DNA from: Monarcha castaneiventris obscurior | Taxonomy: Eukaryota; Chordata; Aves; Passeriformes; Monarchidae | Assembly (NCBI GenBank): GCA_026261815.1 | Contig: JAMPIT010000230.1 | Coordinates: 43,484,501 to 43,548,500 of the forward strand | Reading direction: 5' to 3' | Length of the DNA: 64,000 bases | Shown: piece after piece, positions 33,721 through 48,700 of the stretch | Numbering within the stretch: position 1 is the first letter of the stretch | How the letters are laid out: the number at the start of each line of letters is the position of its first letter | Notes under the pieces: generated by a model | Told to the model about the DNA's origin: nothing | The model's input: only the letters and a program-made list of their open reading frames with translations | The model's database searches: none | Program-made: the position numbers and the translations under genes

Positions 33721-36700
33721 CCGTGGCACCGTGTCTGTTTCGGGTCGTGCGTGCTTTAATGCGTTCAGACAGAGAATTCTGAGGGAAAAAAACCCCAAAC
33801 GGTGTTTTAATCTACCTTCCTCTCTCCCTGCCGGCCCAGCAGTGAGTGCTCACAGGTACATCTTGTACCAAACAGCCCCAGGGTATCAAGCCCACCCTGG
33901 ATTTAAGTTTTCTTTGCCTGTCTCTTCCCTGCTTTTATGAATGCTTGACTGCTTCGCGTGGCCTGTAAGGTAGAAGGATTTTATGTCATGCATTTCATAG
34001 CTGTTTTATGCTCTGATTGCTTTAAGTCTCTTTTAACCTTTGAAGCAGGAGATGAGGTTGCCCACACAGTTGCTTTGCTGTGACAAGAGCAGATAGACAT
34101 AATGTTGGATTTCCAGTGAGTCTTTTTTCCATAGCGAGTTCTTGGCCTTTATAAAAATTGCCAAGACACTAATGGGCATTATGGTTATTGTTATACAAGA
34201 GTTGATCTGTCATAAACACATTCCATACAAGGTATCTGAGAACTAAATTATTGCTTCAGCAAAAAATCCAAGCACAATACCTCAGAGGCTAAGGTGCAAT
34301 AACTCAATTTCTGAAAGCATCGTTTTGTAATGCATCCTGTCTCCTCAGGGTGTCTGGGGCTGTTCACATATGGATGTTCGCAGGATCAGTTCCTGTGAAG
34401 TAATTAGATTATCTGGGTTGTGAGGTTTGTTATATTTATCAGGCACTTTCTTGTCAAATACTGTTAAAAGGTGAGCCTTAGTTGGGTATCTGTAGGAGGA
34501 GGAGCATATTTTTGCCCTCTCTTTTTTGTTGGCCTCTTGGAAAAGACCTAGGCTTTTGTTTCTTCTCTTCTTCTGGACTGTGCATTTATTTTCTTGTACA
34601 TTAAGCAGTGTAGATGAAAGGAAAAAAAAAGAACAAAAAACCCAAGCGAACCCCCAAACTATAAATTAGTAGCAGTGAATTTTATTTCATTGCCAATAAA
34701 ATGTTTGTAGAAGTACATTTTGAGGTGTTGTCAAAAATTAGGTCGGATACCTCTGAAGTTTTCTTTATCTCAAGAAATGACCTGGAGGAGCTGGAGAGGA
34801 CGGAGGTTTGGGAAGGGGACAGGGTAGCTGAGTCACAGGGAGAAGAACTGCAGGAATAAAATGACAATCAGTAGAACCACAACCACCAAGGCTGCCCAAG
34901 GGAAAGCTAAACAGAAATCTAATTTTAAATGTGTCCTACCTCTGACTTAGCATTTTTTTTTACTGAACTATGGAAAACGTTTCCTAAAAGAACTGGAGGT
35001 GAGGAGCTGCACAGCTATAGCCTAATGAGTTTGACATCAGTAGTATGCAAGACTCTAGAGAATTTTTGAATGGAAGAATTAATTAACAACATGGAACTAA
35101 GTAGACTGAGTCCTATGTGCATTTGCTAAAGATAGATCATGCCTGACTGACCTGCATCTTTTATAATTCCTTTCTCTGTGAAAGAAATGGAGTAGCTCTA
35201 ATCTGCTGGGGACTTGATAATGGATCACATTTATTTTTAAGGTAGAGATACAGGAGAATTAGTGCAAGAGCTGGTACTTGGGTAAAGGGTAGTATGAAGA
35301 AGAGGAAGCAGAATCAGATTTGGGTCAGAAGAGGAACTATTGGTTTGAAAGGTACTTGTGAGAAGTGTTTCTCAAGATTGAAAGTGGGGCTGGTATTGTT
35401 TACACCACAAAATTGAACTATGATAAGCAAACTTGAGGAATCAGTGTTTCAAAGGAAAACTGGAAAGTCATGCAAGAGCTGGACAACAGAAATGCTGGAT
35501 TTATAGAAATGGGGTGCATTATGAAGTTGTGCAATTGGAATGAATAATAACTATAAGCTTGGGAATTGACATGAGGAAATGTCTGGAAGAGAAATGAGAC
35601 CACATGTGATCAAGGCTAAGTCACCAAAGCAGTGTTATTTGAGGGCAAAAATGACAATGAATGTAATCCTATCGTGTGATGTTTATCGATGCATATAAAT
35701 TCTGATCCACTTTTCAGAAAAAGGGCTTCGGATTCTCCCTTCCAGATTTGGATTAGATGGTTCCTGGGCTGTCTGTATTCAAGGATAATGTAGAAGAGCA
35801 TCCCTAGACAGGCTAAAAAAGTAGATTCTGAGGTTGTACTCACCTTTGTAAATACAGAAACATTCTTCCCTTTTTCTCTTCTGCCTCTTCACAACTGGAA
35901 AGCAGAGGCAGTTGTGTGGTAAGCTGAAATGGGGAACTGAGGTGACCAAAAAGCAGGCCTTGTTTTGGTGGGTTGCTTTTGAGGTAGTTGTTTCACAGGT
36001 TCTGTTTGCCAGGTGGACAACTGCAGAGGACAGATACACGGGCACGAGGAGAAGACCAGTGAGGGTGAATCCCCTCTCTTGACCTGCTGGCCACATTCCT
36101 TTTGATGCAGCCCAGGATGTTGTTGGCTTTCTGGGCTACATTGCTGGCTCATGTTGAGTTTTTCATCAACCATCACCTCCAAATCCTCTGCAGGGCTGCT
36201 CTCAATGACCTTTCAAGTATTGATAATGGCCTTTGAAGTATTCATTGAAACATTGCATTATATGTAGTTCTATTCCAAGAAACTGTTGGAAGGTTAAAAA
36301 TGAGGAGGAAAAACCAGCCATTTAATCTAAATGAGTGTTGGTACAAGAACCAGTGGATATGAACTGTCTGAGGATGGGCTGCATACCTGAAACTGATGCG
36401 AGGAAAAACAAAGGTCTACAGCAGTGTTCAAGTGGATGTCACTCAGAGTGAATTTGGAAAGCTTGAGAGATCATAGACGTAGGCTGCCTGTCCTAAAAGG
36501 AATCAATGTGGTTTGCCTGAGGAGGCTCCTTTCAGTTTCTGTTCCTACCTCTTTTCTCTGTAGTCTTACTAGGAAATACATGTGGAGTTAGGATTTTTCT
36601 GGATTTCTTGATGCTAGGTTCTTTCATTAGCTGCCTTTGCTTCTGAAGCTTCATCCCTTGAAACATACAGCTCTTCCTGTTGATTAACTTACAGGATAAG

Positions 36701-39700
36701 AAATGCGTAACATGCAAAAGACTGATGTGCAGTTTGGAAATGTATAGGAATATCATCTTCTTTCACAGACTTGAAAAACAATCTATATGCATTCATTTTT
36801 GAAAGAGAAGGAGAGTCAGAGAATCTCTTTCTGTGTGCCTTTGGATTGGGAATATGAGCACCACAATTGTTCCTCATGCTCCTTCCAAGGGCTGACTATT
36901 TAACTGGGGATCTTTTTGCTGGAATCTAAGAGACTAAGTGAAGTTTTGCCATCTGTACATAGTTTAGTCTGGGGATCCAGTTTCCCAGACAATTGTTAAA
37001 AGCTTGGGAATTGCCACTCACTATCGTGAAGGCTTTGTGCTGTCTGAAAACTAAAGCACTAAAAATTGTGGACACATTGAGAGGAGTTTTCTCTAGCAAG
37101 TATGGAGTAAACTTTTGGAGAACCTGCAGGCTTTTGTTTGTCCACATGAGCAGATTGCCCTCCTGTTTCTCTAGGCCCCTTAGTTACTGAGTTGAACTGT
37201 GAATCCGAGGAGATATGCAAAAAGTGCAGGTTGCTGTCTCTTTTTGCTAAGGATTAGAGGTAGTTATAGCAGGGGCCAGAGGGTGGGAGGAGAACCTTGG
37301 CTGCAAACTAGGTCCACCTAGTATTTGACACACTTTCAGCAGGCCCATTAAGGAAGGGAATGGCAATTGGCAGGAAGCAGGCATGGTGACTGGTTTCTTG
37401 GCTTTGTACGTGCTGGCTGACTTATTATGGGAACCCTGCTCAGTGAGTCATTAAATAACAAATGTCCAGCAGTGGGCAGAAATCATGGGCAGTATGCATT
37501 CAATCATGATTTTCATGCATCTGAAATGAAATGACAAACATTAAAAATTCCTTTTTTGATCCCTATTTGCTATGGATAAGAGGAGTGGCCTCAGGAAGAA
37601 GTAACAGTGAACACAATGTAGTAGCACAAACTCTTTCCCATTAATGTAGCACACACAATTTTGGTGCAGTAGGAGTTCCACACACTTCTCAAGCTCTGCA
37701 GAACTCAAGGCACAAAAGCATTGGGGCACAAAGTGACAGTAAGGGAAATCTGCCACAGAAATGGTCTGATGTGTTTTGGAGTGTCTGTAGCTGCTCAACT
37801 CATTACCTACTGCATCAGGTTCTGTTGATCTGTTTTAGTGTAGGGTGGTTCTTCTGGAGTGGCTGATAACACATTCCTCAGTACTTTTGAAGAACCATAG
37901 TAGTGAGTGACTAGTGATTTCAGAGCAAAAAAAGGGGAAAGCTTTTCTTCAGAATCATGAAACACTTTCTCCCAATACGAGTGAGTGATAAAGCACTTAA
38001 TTTGCCTTACAACACTGTAATTTTTGAAAGCATTAACTTGTGTAGAAAGTCCTTACCTACCTTATAATAGAAGTCTCTAGCAAAAATGTAGCCCAAACAG
38101 ACCTTGACTAGCAGATGCAAGTTGAAAATATGGGGAAAGACCTTTACTTCACAGTGAAAGTAAAGTATAAGACTGTAAGTCCTGAGGTGCAGTTCTCCAG
38201 TAATGATTACATGTGCTGTGACCGTCGCTTGAGCTCTGTCTCCAAGCTTTATTTGCATGGGGAAGCAGAGAGATAATAGTCTCTTGAGGGTGTAGGAAGG
38301 CTTAAAATATCTCAAGTACTCTAGAAATAATTCATTTTGAAGGCAGAGTTAAAATGAGAACCGATGTATTTATAAAGGAGAGGATGGAAACATTTCAGCA
38401 AAGCTGGAAAAACTTGTGGGTAGGAGAGCTGGGCATAAGTCCCTGTAAACCCCCCTGGCTGGTTGCTAAGGAAGTGCATGGTCCTTTTGGTGATGCAATG
38501 CCTGACCTGCCACAACAATCCCCACCTTCTCCTGATGCTGCAAGGCTTCTAAGATAATCACATCTGAGTGAACTCGGGCCCTGGGTCACCACCAGTGAAT
38601 CTCACTTCATCTGGGGCAAGGCCCAGCTTTTCTGCACTCGGTGTCCTGAGCAGTTGTGCCCATCACTGCTGACCTTGTGCAGCAGGTGACCATTGTCTCA
38701 TGTATCCTCTAAAGAGCTTAAAATTATTCCACGTTACTCTTGGCTCTCTTTAACATATGCATTTCTTACTGTGTTGTGGAAAACAAAATCAAATTGTGAG
38801 TGGTAGGGAAGGTGAGGAAGTGTGTCCTGGAATGCTCGCACCGCCGATCAATTTTGTTTGCCTTTGTTTGATCTTTGAAGTAACGGCAGTGTATCTTGAC
38901 CCACTTCTCTGTGCTTCTGTGGAGGATGACATTTCAAACTCCCACAGCCATGGGAGTGGATTACTGTAAATACCAAAAGGCATATTTCCATGGAATCCCA
39001 AAGTTTGCTGTAAGGATCTTCAGGGTAGTGAGCTTTATAATGTAAATGTGATGCCTGCTTTCTCCAAAGTAGAGTCGGAGTGTTTGTCTGTGTGAGACTG
39101 TTTTTGTGTGGACTGTGCCTGAAGACCAATCCCCATCTTTTGCCTGACCAGGGGTTTTCTTTCTGGCATGAAAAGGAAACCTAAGATCAGGAGTGAATCA
39201 GCTGATAACCAGTTTAAGAGAAGGGCCTGAATACAGTCTTTGAGAAGGAAGAATGCCCTTTAATTCTTCCTTTCCTGAATTGTGTGTGTGGTCTTCATCA
39301 TTTGAGACCTTCAAACACTTGAGCTCTGGAAGATGGTGGTTGTTGTGATCTGCAGAAATCAGCACCTGACATGGCCTGAGCAATCCGTGCACATGGCCTT
39401 TTTCACTTGTGCATAGGAAGCAGGTGTCTTTAAGGAGAAATGTTGGCAACTTAGGCTTGTTTTTGCAGAATTAGGAGATGTCTAAGGAATGAGCAAGGTC
39501 AGCCTGCACTTTTTATCAACTCTTGAGACCTGCCTACGTTTCCAGGTCTCTTGATTGCAGCACATTTTTTCAAGAGGGAAATATTGAAGTTGTTCTCTTC
39601 CATAGATTCCATGGGTGGGAAGTTTTAGGGGAACACTTCCAACCTTAGTCCCTGTTTTGTTTGCTGACTTTCTTCTTAAGATTCTGCTTTACTGGAGAAT

Positions 39701-42700
39701 TACTTTTTTCTCTTCTTGATCTTTGTCACTCCAGTAGTTGCTGTGATTGTCTTAGATGTGCCTGATCTCTTAAACATGCGAGTGAAGTGTATGCTTTGTT
39801 GTCTTTAAATTCCTTGTGTCTTTGTTTTGGGGGAGCACAGTAGGCAGGTATTATGCAATAGGTAATCTCATCTAGTGATTAAACAAGATCTTGTTAATGG
39901 AACAACAGCTTGATTGCAGTCTAGTTCCTTTTCAACTTATTTTTGTTTCTGAAGTGCTTTGTTCCTGTTTCTGTTGATGGTAACCTGTAAACATTAGCAC
40001 AGTTCCTTTGGTTTTGTTCTCTGCTTTAATAATATTAAAGCACTTTAAAGGACCATTATGAGCATGAAATCTTCTAATAAAGTTAATCATAGCATACACC
40101 AAGTATGAAAGATTAGTCTTTTGTCTAAAATACGTGGATTTTATGCTCAACAGGTTGTAACTTTTAAAGAAGCTATTAGCTTTTATTTGTAAGGCTGCTC
40201 TAATTGGCATGGGGTGCTAATAATTTTAAATACACAATGAATTGCTGAGTACACATGTACTTCTGTAAACAATACTGCAGATTGTGATCTCTTCTGTAGA
40301 GTTAATGATGAGCTCCATTTTCTGCATGTCTGTTTAATCCACTTACATTGTATTTAATGCTCATTGTTCAAGAAAAACTTTGGAGTATGGTTGAGTTGTT
40401 TGTTTCTTTGTTTTGTTTCTTTGTTTAGTTTTTCAAAGAGCCCTGTACTTCGATAATCTTGCAGTCACTTCTGTGAAGTCCTGCCTGGGAAGTAAAGTAT
40501 TCCATACTGAAGGAAGGATTCCATACCGGTTATTTTTTCCATAGCTGCCCTGATGTGCAAGTTGAGAGAAGGTTCCTAAATATCCCTTTGCAATTATGTA
40601 ATGCTTCCCATGGTCATCACAGTTAGCTTTCATCTTATGATTTGTCTGTTCTTTTATGTGTCATAACATCTGAGTAGTTATTTAAATATCCTGTGCCAGG
40701 AGTCTTGGCCTTTCTCGGGAATAAATGAATGAATGCTAAATCAATAAAACATGTATTGCTGTACTTCTGTCTCACCTTTCATTTACCTATTTCAGAATGT
40801 TTTCAAATAATGACTCGGGCTCTTAGCAACATTATTTACTTACATGTAGAGTAGAGGGAGGTTCAAAGCTGTAAAATTACTGAACACAGGTCACTCCAGC
40901 TGGAGTAAATTGGAACTTGCAAGACTCGACTTTGTGTTCCCTGTCCTAATATTGCCTTACTTGGTGATCTGTGCCTAATTTTGGAAATCCATCTCTTAGC
41001 TTGTATGAGGTGCTGAATTAATACACCTGGGCAGGCTGCTGTTTCATGCTGTTTCTAAAAGCCAAGAAAGCTTTGGGCACAGGACGTGGAAGGAAGTTGC
41101 TTGCCTACCCCAGCAGTGCTGAGGGGCAGGACATGGGGCTGCCTGCCGGCTCCCGTGGGGTTACTGGGAGCAGAGTGTGTTCTGTGCTTCACTATCTTGC
41201 TCTGTTTGTGCAGCTTCTCAGCCTCATACGTGGTAGCGAGCCAGATTTGCTGGCTCTCAGGAGTAATTCTGACGGTGAAACTTGTAAGGAAGGGGCAAAT
41301 TCACTAAGAGCAATTCTGGGCCCATCATATGTCCCGAGGCAGAGTCTGGATGCTTGTTGGCTCCTGAGATCGAGTGATGGCTCGCTCGGACTGCGTTGGT
41401 TCAGCAGTAGATGCTGGGTGAATGACACACAATGGCTATTTCTAGATCGATGAGTAGAAGTGCTTAGAAGCGTGCCTGCTGTCCTGGCCCTCCGTTTTCC
41501 CAGGGAAAGGTGGATTCAGTGCATCATTTATCAACTTGTTGCCCACTCCTTCCTATTGGGAGCCAGGGCAGGGAGCAGAGCTGGGAAAAGGCTGAGTCTC
41601 ACGTGTGAGGTCTGGGTGCTGTCCCTGGAGAGGGGAAACGCCGCAGTCTTTGTGGCTGGGTGTGCTCATTTAGAGCCCACGGGCACCAAGATGGGGTTTA
41701 AGAGGTGATCTGTGGGCGAACAATTGGCTGCTGCTGACCCCAGTCTCCACTGGCTGCTGTGTTGGACAGACGTCTCTGTTAGGGGTAGAGATTAGGGTGC
41801 CCTCGCTTGTTTAATCGGGGCAACTGCGCTCTCTTGCCAGAATTCTTCCTATATGAATTCTAACTTGCTTTCTGTAATGGTACGAATCTTGTCTTGGTGG
41901 CACAGAATTCCCTAGCAAGTCCCCTTGGCTGGAATGGTTGCAGTAGTATTAAGTTCCTTTTCCTGGGAGGAGCGTGGGGTTTTTTTTGTTGTTTACTTTC
42001 TTCAAAGAGACTGATAAGAGCCAAAGTTCCAAAGCACAGGAGTTATGTAGGGCTTGAACTCTATGACTATGAAAATAAAGTGTTAAATAATTAGAAAGAG
42101 TGTCTAGAATGCATGCTAGCATGACTTTGAAAACAAATATCTTGGTGTTTCAGGTTATTTTATCTTTTAAGGGCCTCAGTAAGAGAACTTTATTAACATA
42201 GCATTTTTGAAGCAAACTTGAATGGTGATATTGTGCGTACAAATGGTGCCTTAGAACTTGTGTAAGTGGCTGCTCTATGGCTTTAGCAATATGGGAATGT
42301 GAGGAAGTACCAGTTTCAGGAGCTGAAAGGATAGAAACAACTATGCTCTGCCTCCTTGTAATACAGGCATTTCTTTTGCTGTTGCTATTTGCGAATATAG
42401 TGTATTTTAAGATATATTTATGTAAGTATGTATGATATGTATTCTTTATATATATTTTTGTATGCATTTATACATATTGTTATACATAGTTGTTACAAAT
42501 GTTCATATTTATGTGAATGCATAACATATATTTAAAACTCTGCTGTTAGAGGTCCTTATATTACTGCATAGGCATTATTGTTATGTGCATGGGCTCTTCA
42601 ACTTGTAGATCCTGATCTGTTGGTTCTGCTGTGCAAAAGTGGGGCAAGTTTGTCATTTATGTTCAATTGTTATTATTGAATAATAAATTGTTCTTAGTGC

Positions 42701-45700
42701 TGAAAGACAAACAATGCTCTTAGATTTTCATTTGGCTGCGTGCTGCAGTTGTTATGGTGATTCAGATAAGGTCATTAGTGTGCTGGTCTTCTCTGGGTCT
42801 GGCTATGCTAGGATTAATAAATCAGGAAAACTGATTTTAGAAATCCCTACTTCGAGTGAAGAACAAATACTGACTTATTTGTAAAGACATATCAAGTTTT
42901 AGGTTTAATTTTCATCTGTTGGGTTTTTTGGATTGCTGCTGCTTAGAGTTATATTCTATTTAACATATTTCTGCCTTTCTTTCTTAGAGAGGAAGGGTTG
43001 GTATCCTTGAGATTAGGTGTGTTGTAATGATTTATGAAGGGAAAAGATTTTCTAAGTAGAAATGTAATTAGTGGGTTTTGCTGATCTCCTTTTCTTCATT
43101 TCAAGCTATTATCCTACCTACTTGTCGCAGTAGAAGCAATGGGAGAGAGCATCAAAGCAATTGTTTAGGATTTGCTTCCTGTGAATTAGATTCTGTAACT
43201 TACTGAAAGCATCCTTAGTCTTTAACATAATACTCATTCTAAATATTTGAGATTAAATAATCTCTCCATTGTACCAGTGCAAAAATTTACTTGGGTCCAG
43301 ATGTTTTTTCATATCTAATCTGAAGAGACTTCTTCCAAAATACCTGTTGCACTAAAGAGGAGAGCTTATATTGTGACTATAATTCAAAGGTGATAGTAGA
43401 TGAAGTGGGAAGCAAGGGAAGGATGGGAAGGTTATACTGATGTGCCAGCACATTTTAAATTATCACTGTTGAGTGTTCACTGAAGATCTTACTTTGATTT
43501 ACAATTAAGCACTTTTCACAGATAAGAGAACATCCTTACCTGAGTGTAAAATTAATGCCAGCTACATGTCTAATGTTTGAGTGCGATAGTTTAGGTGGAC
43601 ATGCATGTATATTTGGAAATTCCTTTTTATCACTGTCCTTTTTTAACCTCTCTTCTGATTGTGTACTTGTAATTTAGTAGAAGATACTATCAATGCATTT
43701 TTCTTAAAGAAAAACTGTCATGTTAATTCTTAGATGTAGGAACTGAAATGCATTTTTCCTTGTCTGCTCTTATGTTTTCTTACTGTAACTTAATGAATGC
43801 GTAGTAAATTTATTCTGGCTAAGACGTGCCTTTAAAGACAAGGAACAGAAACAGATTGCCTGGATTTTTTTTCCCCCCGCAACTAGAATTGTGTGTTCAT
43901 TGGTGGTTTGCATCCAAACTGTTAGATTCAATACAAACTGCATATTAAAGTTTAGTTAATACTGCAGAATCCCAGAAAAATCAAAAATGTTAGTTCCAGA
44001 AATTCAGTTGTACCTCTATTTAAGTAGTTTTTCAAAAATATATTTTAACTTGACAATTCACAAGAGTTGAAGTATTTTGTATAGTGAAGAGCACAGTCAT
44101 TAATTTCTCCCCTAAATCTCAAGACAATATTCTGTATTGTTTTTGATTCTGAAATCCATCAGGACCTATCTGCTTATGGAACATGACAGTCTGAACAGGC
44201 AAAAAGCATTGCCATCAAAACCCCTTGACAGGCGTGAGCAGTATTTCCAGCTGGAATGAAGATCCCTGACATTTGAAAGAGTAAGAAATGCGTGGAGATA
44301 CTAATTCATGTTTTATGTAGTTTATTTTGAAGTCTCTCAGGAGTTCAGCTTTGAATTTTAATTTCATTTTGTTGAGGAGTCTTCTTCTCCACTGAGGAGA
44401 CACAAACCTGTACAATTTTCTCTGGCAGTCAGCTCTGAAAACATGTGTATTTCTTTGTTCCTGTTGACTACTGGGCTTTATGAAAAGTTGTTATTTCTCA
44501 TATTTGTGGGCATTTTTGTAATGATACATACATTAATGACATACAGGGACATTTAGGTACATGTTTATGCATGCACATGCATATGTGGATGGATTTACAT
44601 AAAAAGCCATTATATTTAAATTAAAAATGAGCTCCTGTTTCTTCGTTCTGGGAAGAGGGTGAAAAGGAGATGTGAGACAGATCTCTTCAGTAGTTCCATC
44701 TCTTCCCCCTGTCATGGTTTGTTTTGGTTTTAAGGTGGAAAATGATAAGAAAACAACTTTTTAAGTTGCCTACTTAGTTTGCATGTGCAGGCGGGGAAGA
44801 GGTTTTTGCTGAGACTCCAGTTGTTTGAAAACTCAGAAGTGATAGAACTGAGATTCTATTTACCCCATTATTACCGCCTTTATCCATGTGCGTTGCTCAG
44901 TTTCATAATTTTCAAGAATTGTGAGGTTTTAGCCATTTTTTTAAGGCTGCTCAATATTCTTATACTACTTTGTTTTTGAAGAAATGGTTTCTTTCCATAC
45001 ACAGGATTCCTAACTGCAATTGATGCAAGTCTGCAAATTAAGCTGGGGAAATCAAGCAGAACATCTAGAGGGTGGGGAACAGTTGGGGTGAGTTTCATCT
45101 GCATTAAGTCAGTTGTCTGCAAGTTAGGCTTAGAGCTAGCTCTCTTCAGAGGTGGTCAAAAGAAACAGATCAGATGAATAATCTTCTGCAGGTGTCTGTT
45201 TTCTCTGACTATGCAGAACGCTTAGGAAAATTGCCTCAGAGAGTTTGCTTTTTGACATGTAGTCAGCTGACATGAATCCCACCTGCAGTGACTGCTTATT
45301 TAATATCAAAAAGTCGAACTTTCTCAGCAGTGAGAACTGGTAAGTTGGAGGAGGGATGGAAGGAAGTCATCTAGGGCATTGCATGCTCTTCTTGCTGTTG
45401 GATTGTCCTTTTCCCTGTTTCTTTGTTACATCCACCCTTTTGGTACTTTGACCAGCAGCAGTTCTATTAAACCACATGAATGTGATTCCTCCTTAGAAAC
45501 TAGGATACTTCCTAAGTGGATCCTCTTGGGGAGGAGGAGGAATAATAGTACGTCATAATGTAAGTCAGGTCTATCATGAAGTATATCTGTAAAAAAGATT
45601 ATTTAAGGCAACTTAAGCAGTTTTAGTTTTGATTTATCTGAGTTTTGTGATCTTTTCTCTTATACACACACATGCATACAGAAATTTATATTAAAACAGA

Positions 45701-48700
45701 TTTTTGAAAGAAGACGACTAATAGAAAACAAGACTGTCATCAGTGTTATTAATGCCTGTTCTGTTTATTGAAATTGGAATAGACAGAGCCTGCAGAAATC
45801 CCTGTTGCTGGGATTATCTGATAGCAGCTGAGGTGTTGATAGCATATTGTGAGCTAGAACAAAGTAGTTCTTCAGCAAATTTCACACTGTCAAAAGAACA
45901 CAGGAGCCAGATTTCTCGGCTTTGTTCTGGACTTTAAAAAGGAGCATTCCTTAGTGCATACATGTTTTTCATGTAGCTTGAGTCATCTTACCCTTCTTTC
46001 CTTTAATTTTGTCTCCTAATTCAGTATGTGGCTGGAGTACAAAATACAATTGTAATTCTGAAGGTGCTTGGAAACAATGATGTCTTAAATCCTTAATTTC
46101 CCTGTCAAGAATGATGCTTTGAAGGTATTTGCTGGAATCTAAGGAATTCAGGGTTTCTTTTGTATTTGGTAGAAAGAAGCTCCTTCAGAGGGTGAATCTG
46201 AATCCCTCTCTGTTGGCTGTGCAGTGAAATAAAATACCTGAGTCGGGACATAAGTGTAGATGCTCCTTGACTATGTTTTAAACTTAGGAACTGTGGTATA
46301 TTTATTGCTAAAGTCATTCTGTAAAATTCCAGTAAATATTCTGTAAATGGTGTTTTCAGCCAGCCGGTTTGAATCTGAACAGCAGCAAAAGGTATGATAT
46401 TGCAACATTTACATGAAACTTCTACTATTTTAATATTCTTATCTGTGACTTGAAAAGGATAGCAGGGAATTGTCAGGATGTATGTGTGTACTAAATGGCA
46501 GACAGTTTCTCTGCTCCTTGTATGGATGCTAATTCCAGTGTTTGTCTCTCATTTGGAAGTCAGATGCTCTTCTTTATTGTTTAGTGGAATATTTTGTTTA
46601 AAGGATTTTATGGATTCCTAATAGTTACAGGGGATTACAGGGGTGGCTTCTCTGAGAGGCTGCCAAAAGCTTCCCCCATATCTGACAGAGCCAATGCCAG
46701 CTGGCTCCAGGACAGAGCCAGGGCTGGTCAATGCCCATCGGGTGGTGGTAGCACCTCTGGGATCATGTATTTAAGAAGGAAAGTTATCACAGACAAGCAA
46801 ATTGCAGCCAGAGAAGAGGGGAGTGAGAGTATGTGAGAGAAAGAGCCCTGCAGACGCCAAGGCCAGTGGAGAAGGAAAGGCTGGAGATGCTCCAGGCACT
46901 GGAGCAGAGATTCCCCTGTGGCCTGTCATGAAGAGCACAGTGAGGCAAGGCTGTCCCCCTGCAGCCCATGGAAGTCCATGGCGGAGCAGAGATCCACCTG
47001 TAGACACCCCCATGCCGAAGCAGGTGGCAGCCTGAGGGAGGCTGTGGCCCCCTGGGAAGCCTGTGCTGGAGCAGCCTCCTGGTAGGGCTTGTGACCCCAC
47101 AGGGAACCTGCACTGGAATCTGTTTCTGAAGGACTGCACTCTGTGGAAGGGACCCACACTGCAGCAGTTCATGAAGAACTGCAGCCTGTAGGAAGGATTT
47201 ATGTTGGAGAAGTCATGGAGCAGTCTGCTGATGGAGGGTCCCCACACTGGAGCAAGGGAAGGAGTCCTCCCTCTGAGGAGGGAAGGACAACATGTGATGA
47301 ACTGACCACAAACCATTCCCATCCCTCTGCATTGCTGGGGGAAGAGGTAGAGAATCGGGTATAAAGTTAAGTCCAGGAAGGAATTAACCCACCCCAGGGT
47401 CGGGAGAAGGTGTTTGGTATTTGGGTTTACTTATTATCTTACTCTCTTTTATTGGTATAAAGTTAATTTCCCCAAGTCAGATCTGTTTTGCCCATGACAG
47501 TAACTGGTGAGTGATCCCTCCCTGCCCTTATCTTGACCCATGAGCCTTTCATTGTATTTTCTCTCCATTACCCAGGTGAGGAGGGAAGTGATAGAGCGGC
47601 CTTGGTTGGCTCCTGGTGTCCAGCCAGGGTCAACCCACCATAACAAGGAATAAGAAAACTTGAAATTGATACAGCAGGTAGAGGGGCGGATTTCTCGTGG
47701 TGTTTTCTTGTCCTTTGTGCCTTTTTCTCAAGTTGGCAACAGTTGCAGACAGTGACATCGTGTGTTAAGGTGAAGAATTTCACTTTTCCTTGGTACTCTC
47801 ATCTTTCACAGGATTTTTTCTTTTGCTGTTATTATTATTATTACTGTTTTATTTCACTATCCATCAAATGCTAAGATTATCTGTATGCTTGCTTTATCAT
47901 GCTTTTTATTTTCCACGTGTACATACATTTTTCAGCTGACTAATTATGCTCACTAACTAAATATCCTTGGAGAGAAGTTGCAGTATCAGTAAACAGTTTC
48001 TTTTACTGAAAAAATTGTGTTTAGATTTTGTTCAGTAAATTAAGAAATGCCATCTGGAAAAGAGTTGGTGGAAGTGGCTGGAAACCCAGAGAGGTCTCCA
48101 TAGGAAAAGATGATTGCACTGTAATGATGCTGATTGTGGGGATCTGTGGTAGATGTATAGTGCTGTACAAGGAGTGGAAAGGTTGTCCCTATTTCTAGGA
48201 AAAAGGGGTAAATGGCAAGTAAATGAAAGGCAAAATTGAAAAGCAGGATTTCTTAGTGAAAGGAAAAAGAGATACTTTGGGCCATTGTGTAGAACATGTT
48301 GCAGTCAGGGACATAATAATAAAGAAACCAGTGTTTTGCTGTTAGTATAGTTTCTGAGATGATTCAACATCTTGTAGGGTAAAGCAGAGGCCTGCATGTG
48401 TTGGCATTTCCTAGTCACGAGCACTTGAAGGGCTCAGAAGTCAAACCTGATTTCAGAATATGTGTGCCCCAGCAGTGCTGATGCATCTGCACCCCTGCTG
48501 ATGTTGCAGGTGTGGCAATTGCTGCTGGCTCTGAGCATGCAGGGGTGAAGGTATTCAGCTCTTGGGTGCTGTTTTCTGCTTGAAGGTCTTTTTCATTTCT
48601 CTTGAGGAAAAGGAATTAGACTGTAGAAGCCAAATCTGCCCAGGGCCTGTCAGTTAAACCACACGAATCAGTCTGTGGGTGCATTGAAGGAAGAGACAAG

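Noticed and set aside
33014..33782. Open frames up to 220 codons on both strands at the AVL9 promoter
   Set aside because: GC-rich sequence has few stop codons. The only supported coding part is AVL9 exon 1.
41046..41453. 135-codon open frame in AVL9 intron 1
   Set aside because: No recognisable domain, no matching splice pattern, and composition explains the lack of stops. It may deserve a search but is not annotated.
46771..47322. 183-codon minus-strand open frame
   Set aside because: It lies inside the LTR-like repeat and consists of its loosely repeated phrases. It is not a retroviral gene domain.
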